A stretch of DNA of 13,817 bases from an uncultured Dechloromonas sp. (lineage in GTDB: Bacteria; Pseudomonadota; Gammaproteobacteria; Burkholderiales; Rhodocyclaceae), in NCBI GenBank assembly GCA_946477505.1, contig CAMKYP010000055.1, positions 1 through 13,817 of the forward strand. Direction: 5' to 3'. The notes below the pieces were generated by a model. The model saw nothing but the letters and a program-made list of their open reading frames with translations. It was not told where the DNA came from and did no database searches. The position numbers and the translations under genes are program-made. Of the stretch, positions 7,941-13,817 are shown piece after piece (positions within the stretch are counted from its first letter, which is position 1; every line of letters begins with the position of its first letter).

Positions 7941-8990
7941 ATGGCTCGTATCATCATGCAACCGTCCGGCAAGTCAGTCGACTGCGCCTACGGCGACACC
8001 GTGCTGATGGCACTCGAAAAGGCAGGCTATGCACTGCCCAACAACTGCCGCGCCGGCGCCTGCGGCGAATGCAAGGTCAAGGTCACGCAAGGCCAGTTCG
8101 ACCAGGGCATGGTGCTCGACATGGCCTTGTCGCAGGACGAACGTAAACAGGGCTACGGCCTGATGTGCATGGCCAAGCCGATTTCCGAGGAACTCACCAT
8201 CGAGTGGGGCACCGAGGATGCCAAGCCGAAACTCTTCCCGCCGCGCGAAGATGCCCTCTTCGTCGTTACCGACAAGAAACAGATCGCCGCCCGCGTCGTC
8301 GAGCTGCGCCTGCGCCCGGTCGGTCAGCCGATCCGCTATTGGCCCGGCCAGTACGTCACGATCGGCAACCCGCGCGCCGACATTCCGGCCCGCGCCTACT
8401 CGATTTCCAACGCCCCGCGCCCCGACGGCGAACTGGTTCTCCAGGTCGCCCGCGCCGAAGGCGGCGTAACCAGCAACTGGATTCACGATCAGCTCAACAT
8501 CGGTGAGAGTGTCAAGGTGTCCGGCGCCTACGGCACCTTCATCGGCGACCCGTCGGTCGACACGCCGGTCCTGTGCATTGCCGCCGGCACCGGCCTCGCC
8601 CCCGTTCTCGCACTGGCCGAAGCGGCGCTGCGTCGCGGATTCCGCAAGCCGGTGACCATGCTCTTTTCGGCGCGCACCAAGGAAGACGTCTACAGCCTGG
8701 GCATGATGGCCTGGTGGCGCACCAAGCACCGCAGCTTCGACTACAAGATCACGCTGACCCGCGAACAGCAGGAAGGCTTCCTGAACGGCCGCATCGATAC
8801 GGTGCTGCCGCAGCTCTTCCCCGATCTCTCCAAGCACACCATTTTCGCCGCCGGCAGCCCGGAATTCGTCGATGCCTGCGTTGCCGCCGTCAAGAAACAG
8901 GGTGCCAAGGATGAACTGATCCATACCGAAGGCTTCTTCGCCCAGCAGCAACCCGTAGTCGCCGATGCCGACCATCTGCTGCCGGGCTGA
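7941..8990 (+). CDS. [2Fe-2S] ferredoxin / FAD / NAD(P)H oxidoreductase, oxygenase reductase component
   Basis: This 349-residue cytoplasmic electron-transfer protein has the domain order of phenol hydroxylase P5, toluene monooxygenase and benzoate dioxygenase reductases. Residues 1-90 form a plant-type [2Fe-2S] ferredoxin with ligands C36, C41, C44 and C76 (C-x4-C-x2-C-x31-C). Residues 100-205 form an FAD-binding barrel with RAYS (151-154). Residues 208-335 form the NAD(P)H domain with AAGTGLAP (214-221), FAAGSPEFVDA (302-312) and GFF (331-333). It would pass electrons from NAD(P)H through FAD and the iron-sulfur cluster to an oxygenase, most simply the di-iron protein encoded at 6637-7665. 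The start ATG at 7941 has GGGGAAG about 6-8 bases upstream. A GC-rich hairpin follows the gene. It is distinct from PaaE, in which the ferredoxin domain is C-terminal. Confidence 0.9.
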   Translation: MARIIMQPSGKSVDCAYGDTVLMALEKAGYALPNNCRAGACGECKVKVTQGQFDQGMVLDMALSQDERKQGYGLMCMAKPISEELTIEWGTEDAKPKLFPPREDALFVVTDKKQIAARVVELRLRPVGQPIRYWPGQYVTIGNPRADIPARAYSISNAPRPDGELVLQVARAEGGVTSNWIHDQLNIGESVKVSGAYGTFIGDPSVDTPVLCIAAGTGLAPVLALAEAALRRGFRKPVTMLFSARTKEDVYSLGMMAWWRTKHRSFDYKITLTREQQEGFLNGRIDTVLPQLFPDLSKHTIFAAGSPEFVDACVAAVKKQGAKDELIHTEGFFAQQQPVVADADHLLPG

Positions 8991-9009
8991 GAGCGTTCCT
9001 CTCGGTTTC

Positions 9010-9045
9010 GCGATGACCGGGCGGGCACCTGCCCGTCGCCATCGC
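9010..9045 (+). terminator. GC-rich hairpin after the reductase gene
   Basis: Two stacked stems, GCGATG (9010-9015)/CATCGC (9040-9045) and CGGGCA (9022-9027)/TGCCCG (9030-9035), are joined by a small internal loop, 19 bases after the reductase stop. No T-run follows. It may end or stabilise the transcript before the new promoter at 9062. Confidence 0.5.
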
Positions 9046-9061
9046 GGGGCAAGCCTTCGAC

Positions 9062-9090
9062 TTGACTCACTAACATCGTAGTGATTTAAT
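9062..9090 (+). promoter_or_regulatory. Promoter of the liv operon with internal dyad operator
   Basis: TTGACT (9062-9067), a 17-base spacer and TTTAAT (9085-9090) make a strong sigma-70 promoter, five of six matches in each box. The spacer is filled by a perfect dyad, TCACTA-N6-TAGTGA (9067-9084), and a second, GTGAT-N7-ATCAC (9081-9097), covers the -10. This is the classic position for a repressor that blocks polymerase. The GATAC word of the divergent region is absent, so a different regulator is likely. Confidence 0.65.
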
Positions 9091-9181
9091 CGATCACATA
9101 TTAGTAAAACAACCAAGAGACCGGAATCCGACACGGAAACCCGGCAACTGGAAGATGAACAGAATAATCACAGGAGAAGAC

Positions 9182-9256
9182 ATGAAATCCGCAATCATGA
9201 ATTCCGGCCTGCAGCCCCCAACGGTTGTCCCGGCCATCGGAACGGAGGGCGTGTGA
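9182..9256 (+). CDS. 24-codon ORF coupled to livH
   Basis: ATG at 9182 has GGAG about 6 bases upstream, as good as the neighbouring genes, and opens a 24-residue frame starting MKSAIMNSGLQPP. Its TGA (9254-9256) overlaps the livH ATG as TGATG, so ribosomes could restart on livH. No domain, signal peptide or repeated codon run typical of attenuators is visible. It stands where the substrate-binding protein gene often lies in liv operons. It may be a translated leader, a small protein or the remnant of a deleted gene. Confidence 0.4.
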   Translation: MKSAIMNSGLQPPTVVPAIGTEGV

Positions 9257-10131
9257 TGCTGGCCCAGTTCCTGCAATTCCTCTTTTCCGGGATCACGGTC
9301 GGCGCCACCTACGCGCTGGCCGCACTCGGCTTCACGCTGATCTACAACGCCAGCAACGTGATCAACTTCGCCCAGGGCGAATTCATCATGCTCGGCGGCA
9401 TGCTGGCCGTGTACTTCACGCAGGCCGGCCTGCCGCTGCCGGTCGCGCTGCTGCTCGCCATCCTGATCCCCGCCATTGTCGGCGTGCTGGTCGAAAAGCT
9501 GGCCATCGAGCCGGTGAAGGGCGCCGAAACGGTGACCCTGATCATCATTACCATCGGCGCCTCGCTGGTCATCCGCGGCCTGATCCAGGTCTGGCTCGGC
9601 AAGAACACCTTCAGCCTGCCCGCCTTCTCGGGCGACGAACCGATCCAGATCCTCGGCGCCACGCTGCTGCCGCAGAGCCTTTGGGTGCTCGGCGTCACCG
9701 CCATCGTCGTCATCGCGCTGTGGTACTTCTTCAACCGCACCCTGCAGGGCAAGGCCATGCTGGCCACCTCGTACAATCGCCTGGCAGCCGAGCTGGTCGG
9801 CATCAACACTAGCTGGGTGCTGTTCATGAGCTTCGCCATGTCCGCCGCGCTCGGCGCGCTGGGCGGCATCCTGGTCACCCCGATCACCCTGACCTCGTAC
9901 GATGTAGGCATCATGCTCGGCCTCAAGGGCTTCGTCGCCGCCGTCGTCGGCGGCCTGGGCAACGGCCTTGGCGCCGTTCTCGGCGGCCTGCTCGTCGGCA
10001 TCCTCGAAGCCATGGGCGCCGGCTACATTTCGTCGAGCTACAAGGACGCGATCCCCTTCGTGCTGATCCTGTTCATTCTCTTCTTCATGCCGCGCGGCCT
10101 GTTCGGCGGCAAATCGACGGATCGGGTGTAA
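9256..10131 (+). CDS. livH: Branched-chain amino acid type ABC transporter permease LivH
   Basis: This 291-residue inner-membrane permease is one of the two channel subunits of a HAAT-family importer. It consists almost entirely of hydrophobic segments with the conserved LivH stretches NFAQGEFIMLGG (near 37-48) and GLKGFVAAVVGG (near 220-231); the loop AAELVGIN contacts the ATPases. ATG at 9256 is chosen over the GTG three bases earlier because GGAGGG (9244-9249) is 6 bases before it. livM follows after 2 bases. The substrate cannot be read from the sequence. In aromatic-degradation loci such Liv-type systems are often assigned to aromatic acid uptake, which is the likely role here by context. 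Confidence 0.92.
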   Translation: MLAQFLQFLFSGITVGATYALAALGFTLIYNASNVINFAQGEFIMLGGMLAVYFTQAGLPLPVALLLAILIPAIVGVLVEKLAIEPVKGAETVTLIIITIGASLVIRGLIQVWLGKNTFSLPAFSGDEPIQILGATLLPQSLWVLGVTAIVVIALWYFFNRTLQGKAMLATSYNRLAAELVGINTSWVLFMSFAMSAALGALGGILVTPITLTSYDVGIMLGLKGFVAAVVGGLGNGLGAVLGGLLVGILEAMGAGYISSSYKDAIPFVLILFILFFMPRGLFGGKSTDRV

Positions 10132-10133
10132 GC

Positions 10134-11066
10134 ATGAACAAGAACGTCTATTTCGGCCTCTATCTGGTGGTGGCGATCCTTGCCATCCTGCCTTTCGTGG
10201 TTCCCAACAGCTTCTATCTCGACCTGGTCATCCGCATGGCGATCAATGCCGTGATCGTCCTCGGTCTCAACCTGCTGATCGGCTTCGCCGGCCAGATCAG
10301 CCTCGGCCATGCCGGCTTCCTCGGCATCGGCGCCTACGCCTCGGCCGTGCTGCCGACGCACTTCGGCTGGCATCCGCTGCTCGCCATGGGCGCCGGCGCG
10401 GCAGCCACCGGCATCCTGGCCGCGCTCGTCGCCCGCCCGATCTTCAAGCTCAAGGGCCACTACCTGGCCATGGCGACGCTCGGCCTCGGCATCATCATCA
10501 ACATCGCGCTGCGCAACGAGGCGCAATGGACCGGCGGGCCGGACGGCATGCCGGTGCCGGCGATGGGCCTGTTCGGCTTCGAGCTGACGTCCGACAAGCA
10601 GTGGTACTGGGTCGTCGCGCTGCTGCTGTCGGTTTCCGTCTGGGCCTCGCTGAACCTGATCGACTCGCCCTTCGGCCGCGCGCTGCGCGCCCTGCACGGC
10701 TCGGAAGTCGCTTCGCAGGTCGTCGGCGTCGATGTCGTGCGCTACAAGGTGGCGATCTTCGTGCTGTCCGCCGTCTTCGCCAGCCTGATGGGCAGCGTCA
10801 CGGCGCACTACGTCGGTTTCGTCAGCCCCAACTTCGCCGACTTTTTCCATTCCATCGAACTGGTGACCATGGTCGTCATCGGCGGCATGGCCTCGGTGTA
10901 CGGCTCGCTGGTCGGCGCCGTGCTGCTGACGGCGCTGCCGCAGGCGCTGGCCACCTTCGAAGGCTGGGAAACCGTCGTCTTCGGCGCCATCCTCATGGGT
11001 TGCATGATCTTCCTGCCCAAGGGCCTCGTTCCGACCCTTGCCGCCAAATTCGGAAAGGGAGAATGA
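10134..11066 (+). CDS. livM: Branched-chain amino acid type ABC transporter permease LivM
   Basis: This 310-residue inner-membrane permease pairs with LivH. Family marks are GFAGQISLGHAGFLGIGAYAS (within 49-70) and, near the C-terminus, the GGMASVYGSLVGA segment. The loop GSEVASQVVGVD is the ATPase-coupling region. Length is typical, and no fused ATPase or extra domain is present. It starts 2 bases after the livH stop and ends at the livG start region, where several in-frame ATGs cluster (MIMSM), so all four transporter genes should share one transcript. Confidence 0.92.
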   Translation: MNKNVYFGLYLVVAILAILPFVVPNSFYLDLVIRMAINAVIVLGLNLLIGFAGQISLGHAGFLGIGAYASAVLPTHFGWHPLLAMGAGAAATGILAALVARPIFKLKGHYLAMATLGLGIIINIALRNEAQWTGGPDGMPVPAMGLFGFELTSDKQWYWVVALLLSVSVWASLNLIDSPFGRALRALHGSEVASQVVGVDVVRYKVAIFVLSAVFASLMGSVTAHYVGFVSPNFADFFHSIELVTMVVIGGMASVYGSLVGAVLLTALPQALATFEGWETVVFGAILMGCMIFLPKGLVPTLAAKFGKGE

Positions 11067-11068
11067 TC

Positions 11069-11830
11069 ATGTCCATGCTTGAAGTCAAAGACCTCTCCAT
11101 CCACTTCGGCGGCGTCAAGGCCGTGCAGAACGTATCGTTCAACATCGATTCCGGCATCGTCTATTCGGTGATTGGCCCCAACGGCGCCGGCAAGACCACC
11201 CTGTTCAACCTGATCACCGGGGTGTACAAACCGACCACCGGCGAGATCAAGCTGGACGGCGAGGCCATCCACGGCAAGTCGCCCAACCAGTTGGCCCAGC
11301 GCGGCGTCGCCCGCACCTTCCAGAACCTGCAGATCTGCATGAACATGAGCGCCGTCGAGAACGTGATGGTGGGCGCCCACTTGCGGCTTGACCGCAATCT
11401 GGTCAAGGCTGCCCTGCGTTTCCCCGGCCTCAAGAAGCGCGACCGCGAACTGCGCAACGAGGCCGCCCAGCTGATGGATTTCGTCGGCCTCGGCCAGTAT
11501 GTCGAAACCCGGGCCGATGCGATGTCCTATGGCGCCCTGAAGCGCCTGGAAATCGCCCGGGCGCTCGCCATGAAGCCGCGCCTGATCTTCCTCGACGAAC
11601 CGGCGGCCGGGCTTAACCCGAAGGAAACCATCGAGGTCGACCATCTGGTGCGCAAGATCGCCGACTCCGGCGTCACCGTCGTGCTCGTCGAGCACGACAT
11701 GAAGATGGTCATGAACCTCTCCGACCGCATCCTCGTCCTCGACTACGGCAAGAAACTGGCCGAGGGCACGGGCGAGGAAATCCGCAAGAACCCGGATGTG
11801 ATTGCCGCCTATCTCGGCGCTCACGCATAA
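11069..11830 (+). CDS. livG: ABC transporter ATP-binding protein LivG
   Basis: This 253-residue cytoplasmic ATPase drives the LivHM channel. It has Walker A GPNGAGKTT (36-44), Q-loop ARTFQN (81-86), signature MSYGALKRLE (152-161), Walker B RLIFLDEP (171-178) and switch histidine H209 in VEHD. The signature has Ala where LivG proteins usually carry Gln (LAYGQQRRLE form), a mild variation. Three in-frame ATGs exist (11063, 11069, 11075). The second is chosen because AGGGAG ends 7 bases before it; the first would overlap the livM stop as ATGA. The long loop near 105-130 between Q-loop and signature is typical for LivG. Confidence 0.92.
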   Translation: MSMLEVKDLSIHFGGVKAVQNVSFNIDSGIVYSVIGPNGAGKTTLFNLITGVYKPTTGEIKLDGEAIHGKSPNQLAQRGVARTFQNLQICMNMSAVENVMVGAHLRLDRNLVKAALRFPGLKKRDRELRNEAAQLMDFVGLGQYVETRADAMSYGALKRLEIARALAMKPRLIFLDEPAAGLNPKETIEVDHLVRKIADSGVTVVLVEHDMKMVMNLSDRILVLDYGKKLAEGTGEEIRKNPDVIAAYLGAHA

Positions 11831-11844
11831 GAAGAGGAGAAAAC

Positions 11845-13161
11845 ATGGAATCCCTGCGCATCATCACCGAAGAGCACCAGAACCTGTGGCGCATTGCCAC
11901 CACCCTCGACCTCGTCGCCGACGAGATCGATCAGGGCGGCAAGGTCGAAGCCCCCTTCTTCTCGTCGGTCTTCGACTACATCGAACAGTTCATGGATCGT
12001 TCGCATCACGCCAAGGAGGACGAGTTCCTGTTCCGCCTGCTGCGCCAGCGCTCCGCCGAAGCCGCCAATGTCCTCGACCGTCTGCAGGCCGAGCATCGGA
12101 ATGGCCCGGAACTGCTCCGCGACCTGCGCGCCAAGCTGACCGCCACGGCCGGCAACGGCGAGCACAACGCCGCCTTCACCGCCGCCTTGCGCAACTACAC
12201 GCAGGGCCTCAAGGGGCATATCCGCAGCGAGGAAAAGGACGCCATGCCGCTGGCCCGCGAGGCGCTGACGGCCGACGACTGGGCCGAGATCGACAAGGCT
12301 TTCCTCGATAATGACGACCCGCTGTTCGGCGGCAAGGCACGCGCCGAATTCCGCGAGCTGTTCCACCGCATCGCCAGCCTGGCGCCAGAATCCATCGGCC
12401 TCGGCGCCCACAGCGCCGGCTCGCTGCAACCCGGCACCGCTACCGGCAAAGGCGACGTGCTGCTCTCGGTCAAGGGCATGGAAAGCTGCTACGGCCGCAT
12501 CAAGGCGCTCAAGGGCATTGATCTCGAAGTACGCAAGGGCGAGCTGGTCGCCCTGGTCGGCGCCAACGGGGCCGGCAAGACGACCTTCCTGCGCACCCTG
12601 TCGGGTGTGCAGCCGATGAGCGCCGGCCAGATCACCTTCGACGGCGAGGACATCTCGAAACTGCGTTCCGACCTGCGCATGCGCCGCGGCATCTGCCAGA
12701 GCCCGGAAGGCCGCCAGGTCTTCGGCCCGCTGTCGATCGAGGACAACCTGCGCCTGGGGGCCTACACGCAGCCGAAAGGGCAAGTCGATGGCGACATGGA
12801 AAAGGTTTTCTCGATGTTCCCCATCCTCAAGGAAAAACGCGCCCTGCCGGCCGGTACGCTGTCCGGCGGCCAGCAGCAGATGCTCGCCATCGGCCGCGCC
12901 CTGATGGGTCGCCCGAAGATGCTGCTGCTCGACGAACCGTCGATGGGCCTCGCCCCATTGCTGGTCGAAGAGGTGTTCAACGTGGTCAAGGCACTGAAGG
13001 CTCAGGGCATGACCATCTTCCTCGTCGAACAGAACGCCTTCGCCGCGCTGGCCATCGCCGACCGGGGCTACGTGCTGGAAACCGGCAGCATCACGCTGAC
13101 CGGCACCGGCCAGGAGCTGATCAGCAACGAGCAGGTGCGGGCGGCCTACCTCGGCATGTAA
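11845..13161 (+). CDS. livF: Hemerythrin domain fused to LivF ABC transporter ATPase
   Basis: This 438-residue protein is about 200 residues longer than ordinary LivF (about 235). Residues 1-165 are a hemerythrin-like four-helix domain with a full ligand set, H11, H54-x3-E58, H84 and H125-x3-E129, the order and spacing known from YtfE/HHE proteins. Residues 166-204 are a linker rich in Gly, Ser and Ala. Residues 205-438 are a complete LivF: Walker A GANGAGKTT (239-247), signature LSGGQQQ (339-345), Walker B LLLDEPS (360-366) and the LivF-type VEQN (394-397). The frame is unbroken. ATG 11845 has AGGAG 5 bases upstream, 14 bases after the livG stop. The di-iron domain may sense O2, NO or redox state and tune import (inference). 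A GTG at codon 205 (12457) with AAAGG upstream could also give free LivF. Confidence 0.9.
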   Translation: MESLRIITEEHQNLWRIATTLDLVADEIDQGGKVEAPFFSSVFDYIEQFMDRSHHAKEDEFLFRLLRQRSAEAANVLDRLQAEHRNGPELLRDLRAKLTATAGNGEHNAAFTAALRNYTQGLKGHIRSEEKDAMPLAREALTADDWAEIDKAFLDNDDPLFGGKARAEFRELFHRIASLAPESIGLGAHSAGSLQPGTATGKGDVLLSVKGMESCYGRIKALKGIDLEVRKGELVALVGANGAGKTTFLRTLSGVQPMSAGQITFDGEDISKLRSDLRMRRGICQSPEGRQVFGPLSIEDNLRLGAYTQPKGQVDGDMEKVFSMFPILKEKRALPAGTLSGGQQQMLAIGRALMGRPKMLLLDEPSMGLAPLLVEEVFNVVKALKAQGMTIFLVEQNAFAALAIADRGYVLETGSITLTGTGQELISNEQVRAAYLGM

Positions 13162-13172
13162 CACCGGACGGC

Positions 13173-13202
13173 GCCTGCTGGCGGGTCTCCTCCCCAGCAG
13201 GC
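13173..13202 (+). terminator. Hairpin after the liv operon
   Basis: A perfect 9-base stem, GCCTGCTGG (13173-13181) and CCAGCAGGC (13194-13202), with a 12-base loop begins 12 bases after the livF stop. There is no T-run, so it may be a partial terminator or a transcript 3'-end stabiliser rather than a full intrinsic terminator. Confidence 0.5.
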
Positions 13203-13220
13203 ACCCAACTTGCCGCCCGT

Positions 13221-13232
13221 CGCGATATCGCG
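13221..13232. promoter_or_regulatory. 12-base perfect palindrome before the isochorismatase-family gene
   Basis: CGCGATATCGCG is self-complementary over all 12 bases and lies 43 bases before the proposed GTG start. It could be an operator or chance in GC-rich sequence. I see no clear -35/-10 pair near it, so the gene after it may be read from the liv transcript. Confidence 0.25.
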
Positions 13233-13275
13233 GAGGATGGATGGCACATCGTCCATGAAGCCAGAGGCTCGTATC

Positions 13276-13817
13276 GTGAAAATCGCACCGTCCAACTCCG
13301 TCCTGCTCGTCGTCGACATCCAGAGCGCGTTGCTGCCCGCCATCGACGGCGGCGACGATGTTCTGGCCAATACCCTCTGGCTCCTGGATATCGCCGCCTT
13401 GCTCGGCATCCCGGCACTGGCCACCGAACACTGCCCGCAGCGCATCGGGCTGTCCGAACCCCGCTTGCGCAGCCGCCTGACGGCGGACAGGATCGTCGAG
13501 AAAACCTGGTTCTCCGCGGTCGCCGAGGGGAATCTACTGCAGGCGCCATCCGCCGAACGCACGCAGTGGATCGTCACCGGCATGGAGAGCCACGTCTGCG
13601 TCCAGCAAACCGTGCTCGATCTGCTGGCGGCCGGCCGTGAAGTATTTGTGGTCGATGAGGCAGTCGGTTCGCGCCGCCCCCGCGACAAGGAACTCGCCCT
13701 GCAGCGTATGCGACAGAACGGCGCCGAGATCGTGAGCCGTGAAATGGTCGCCTTCGAATGGCTGGAAAACGCCGACTCCCCGGCATTCCGCGAGATTCTG
13801 AAAGGCTTTATCCGCTA
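13276..13817 (+). CDS. Isochorismatase-family cysteine hydrolase, 3' end cut by window
   Basis: 180 codons are visible. The window ends in TA after the last complete codon, so the stop is probably the next base and the protein nearly complete at about 180 residues, normal for the YcaC-like branch. The isochorismatase triad is present: D14 in VVDIQ, K76 in EKTWFSA and C108 in ESHVCVQQT. Members hydrolyse amide, imide or ether bonds (nicotinamidase, N-carbamoylsarcosine amidase and others), and the true substrate cannot be told here. The GTG at 13276 is preferred because AGAGG is 8 bases upstream and the product then begins KIAPSNSVLLVVDIQ, like relatives. ATG codons at 13255 and 13237 are in frame, but their spacing to GGAGG (13232-13236) is poor. 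It lies 114 bases after livF behind a hairpin. Its link to the transporter is unproven. Confidence 0.85.
   Translation, partial: MKIAPSNSVLLVVDIQSALLPAIDGGDDVLANTLWLLDIAALLGIPALATEHCPQRIGLSEPRLRSRLTADRIVEKTWFSAVAEGNLLQAPSAERTQWIVTGMESHVCVQQTVLDLLAAGREVFVVDEAVGSRRPRDKELALQRMRQNGAEIVSREMVAFEWLENADSPAFREILKGFIR

Noticed and set aside
7974..9134. 386-codon open frame on the minus strand opposite the reductase
   Set aside because: The plus strand encodes all four iron-sulfur cysteines and the flavin and NAD(P)H motifs; the minus frame has no family features.
9225..9812. 195-codon frame overlapping the start of livH in another plus-strand frame
   Set aside because: Arg/His/Pro-rich out-of-frame product; livH in the correct frame has conserved LivH motifs and a proper ribosome-binding site.
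11519..11548. Altered ABC signature in LivG (MSYGALKR) as a sign of a dead ATPase
   Set aside because: The Ser and Gly of the signature, Walker A, Walker B and the switch histidine are intact; an Ala at the Gln position is only a mild variation.
11821..13431. 536-codon open frame on the minus strand opposite the hemerythrin-LivF gene
   Set aside because: It is the antisense of a gene with clear domain motifs on the plus strand; its product has no recognisable motif and is rich in residues expected from reversed GC-biased codons.

Overview
The window is a GC-rich stretch, apart from one AT-rich intergenic region, devoted to aerobic breakdown of aromatic acids through CoA thioesters. Gene content, the order paaZ-G-H-I-K, and the separate ring-opening aldehyde dehydrogenase all point to a betaproteobacterium, most likely in the Rhodocyclales (Azoarcus, Thauera, Dechloromonas and relatives). 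That assignment is inferred from gene order and protein character, not from a search.

Left half (1-6264, all minus strand): a phenylacetate operon read leftward as paaN/paaZ (4597-6264), paaG (3672-4466), paaH (2138-3667), paaI (1681-2145), paaK (326-1651) and the N-terminal 105 codons of the thiolase paaJ (1-315). PaaK activates phenylacetate to its CoA ester, PaaG isomerises the ring epoxide to an oxepin, PaaN oxidises the ring-opened aldehyde, and PaaJ and PaaH carry out the beta-oxidation steps. PaaI hydrolyses stalled CoA esters. The epoxidase paaABCDE and a ring hydrolase are not in the window and would be expected beyond the left edge or elsewhere. From paaG to paaJ the genes are overlapping or separated by at most 29 bases. 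A 130-base gap carrying a compound hairpin separates paaN from paaG.

Centre (6265-6636): a 372-base divergent regulatory region, about 27% GC by count over 6361-6540. It holds a candidate leftward promoter for paaN and a candidate rightward promoter for the next gene. Both share the same layout: TTGACT as -35, enclosed by GATAC-N28-GTATC inverted half-sites.

Right half (6637-13817, all plus strand): first a 342-residue ferritin-like di-iron protein that I cannot assign to a named enzyme, then a 349-residue [2Fe-2S]/FAD/NAD(P)H reductase, together resembling an oxygenase and its electron-transfer partner. After a new promoter with a dyad operator comes a branched-chain amino acid (HAAT/Liv) type ABC transporter operon: a 24-codon upstream ORF, livH, livM, livG, and a 438-residue protein that joins a complete hemerythrin domain to a complete LivF ATPase. 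No periplasmic binding protein is present. The window ends in an isochorismatase-family hydrolase that appears to stop one base past the edge.

Working model (inference): a substrate, perhaps an aromatic acid, is imported by the Liv-type transporter, whose ATPase carries an O2- or redox-sensing di-iron domain. It is then oxidised by the di-iron protein/reductase pair and fed into, or regulated together with, the divergent phenylacetate operon. The hemerythrin-LivF fusion and the unassigned di-iron protein are the parts most likely to be new.
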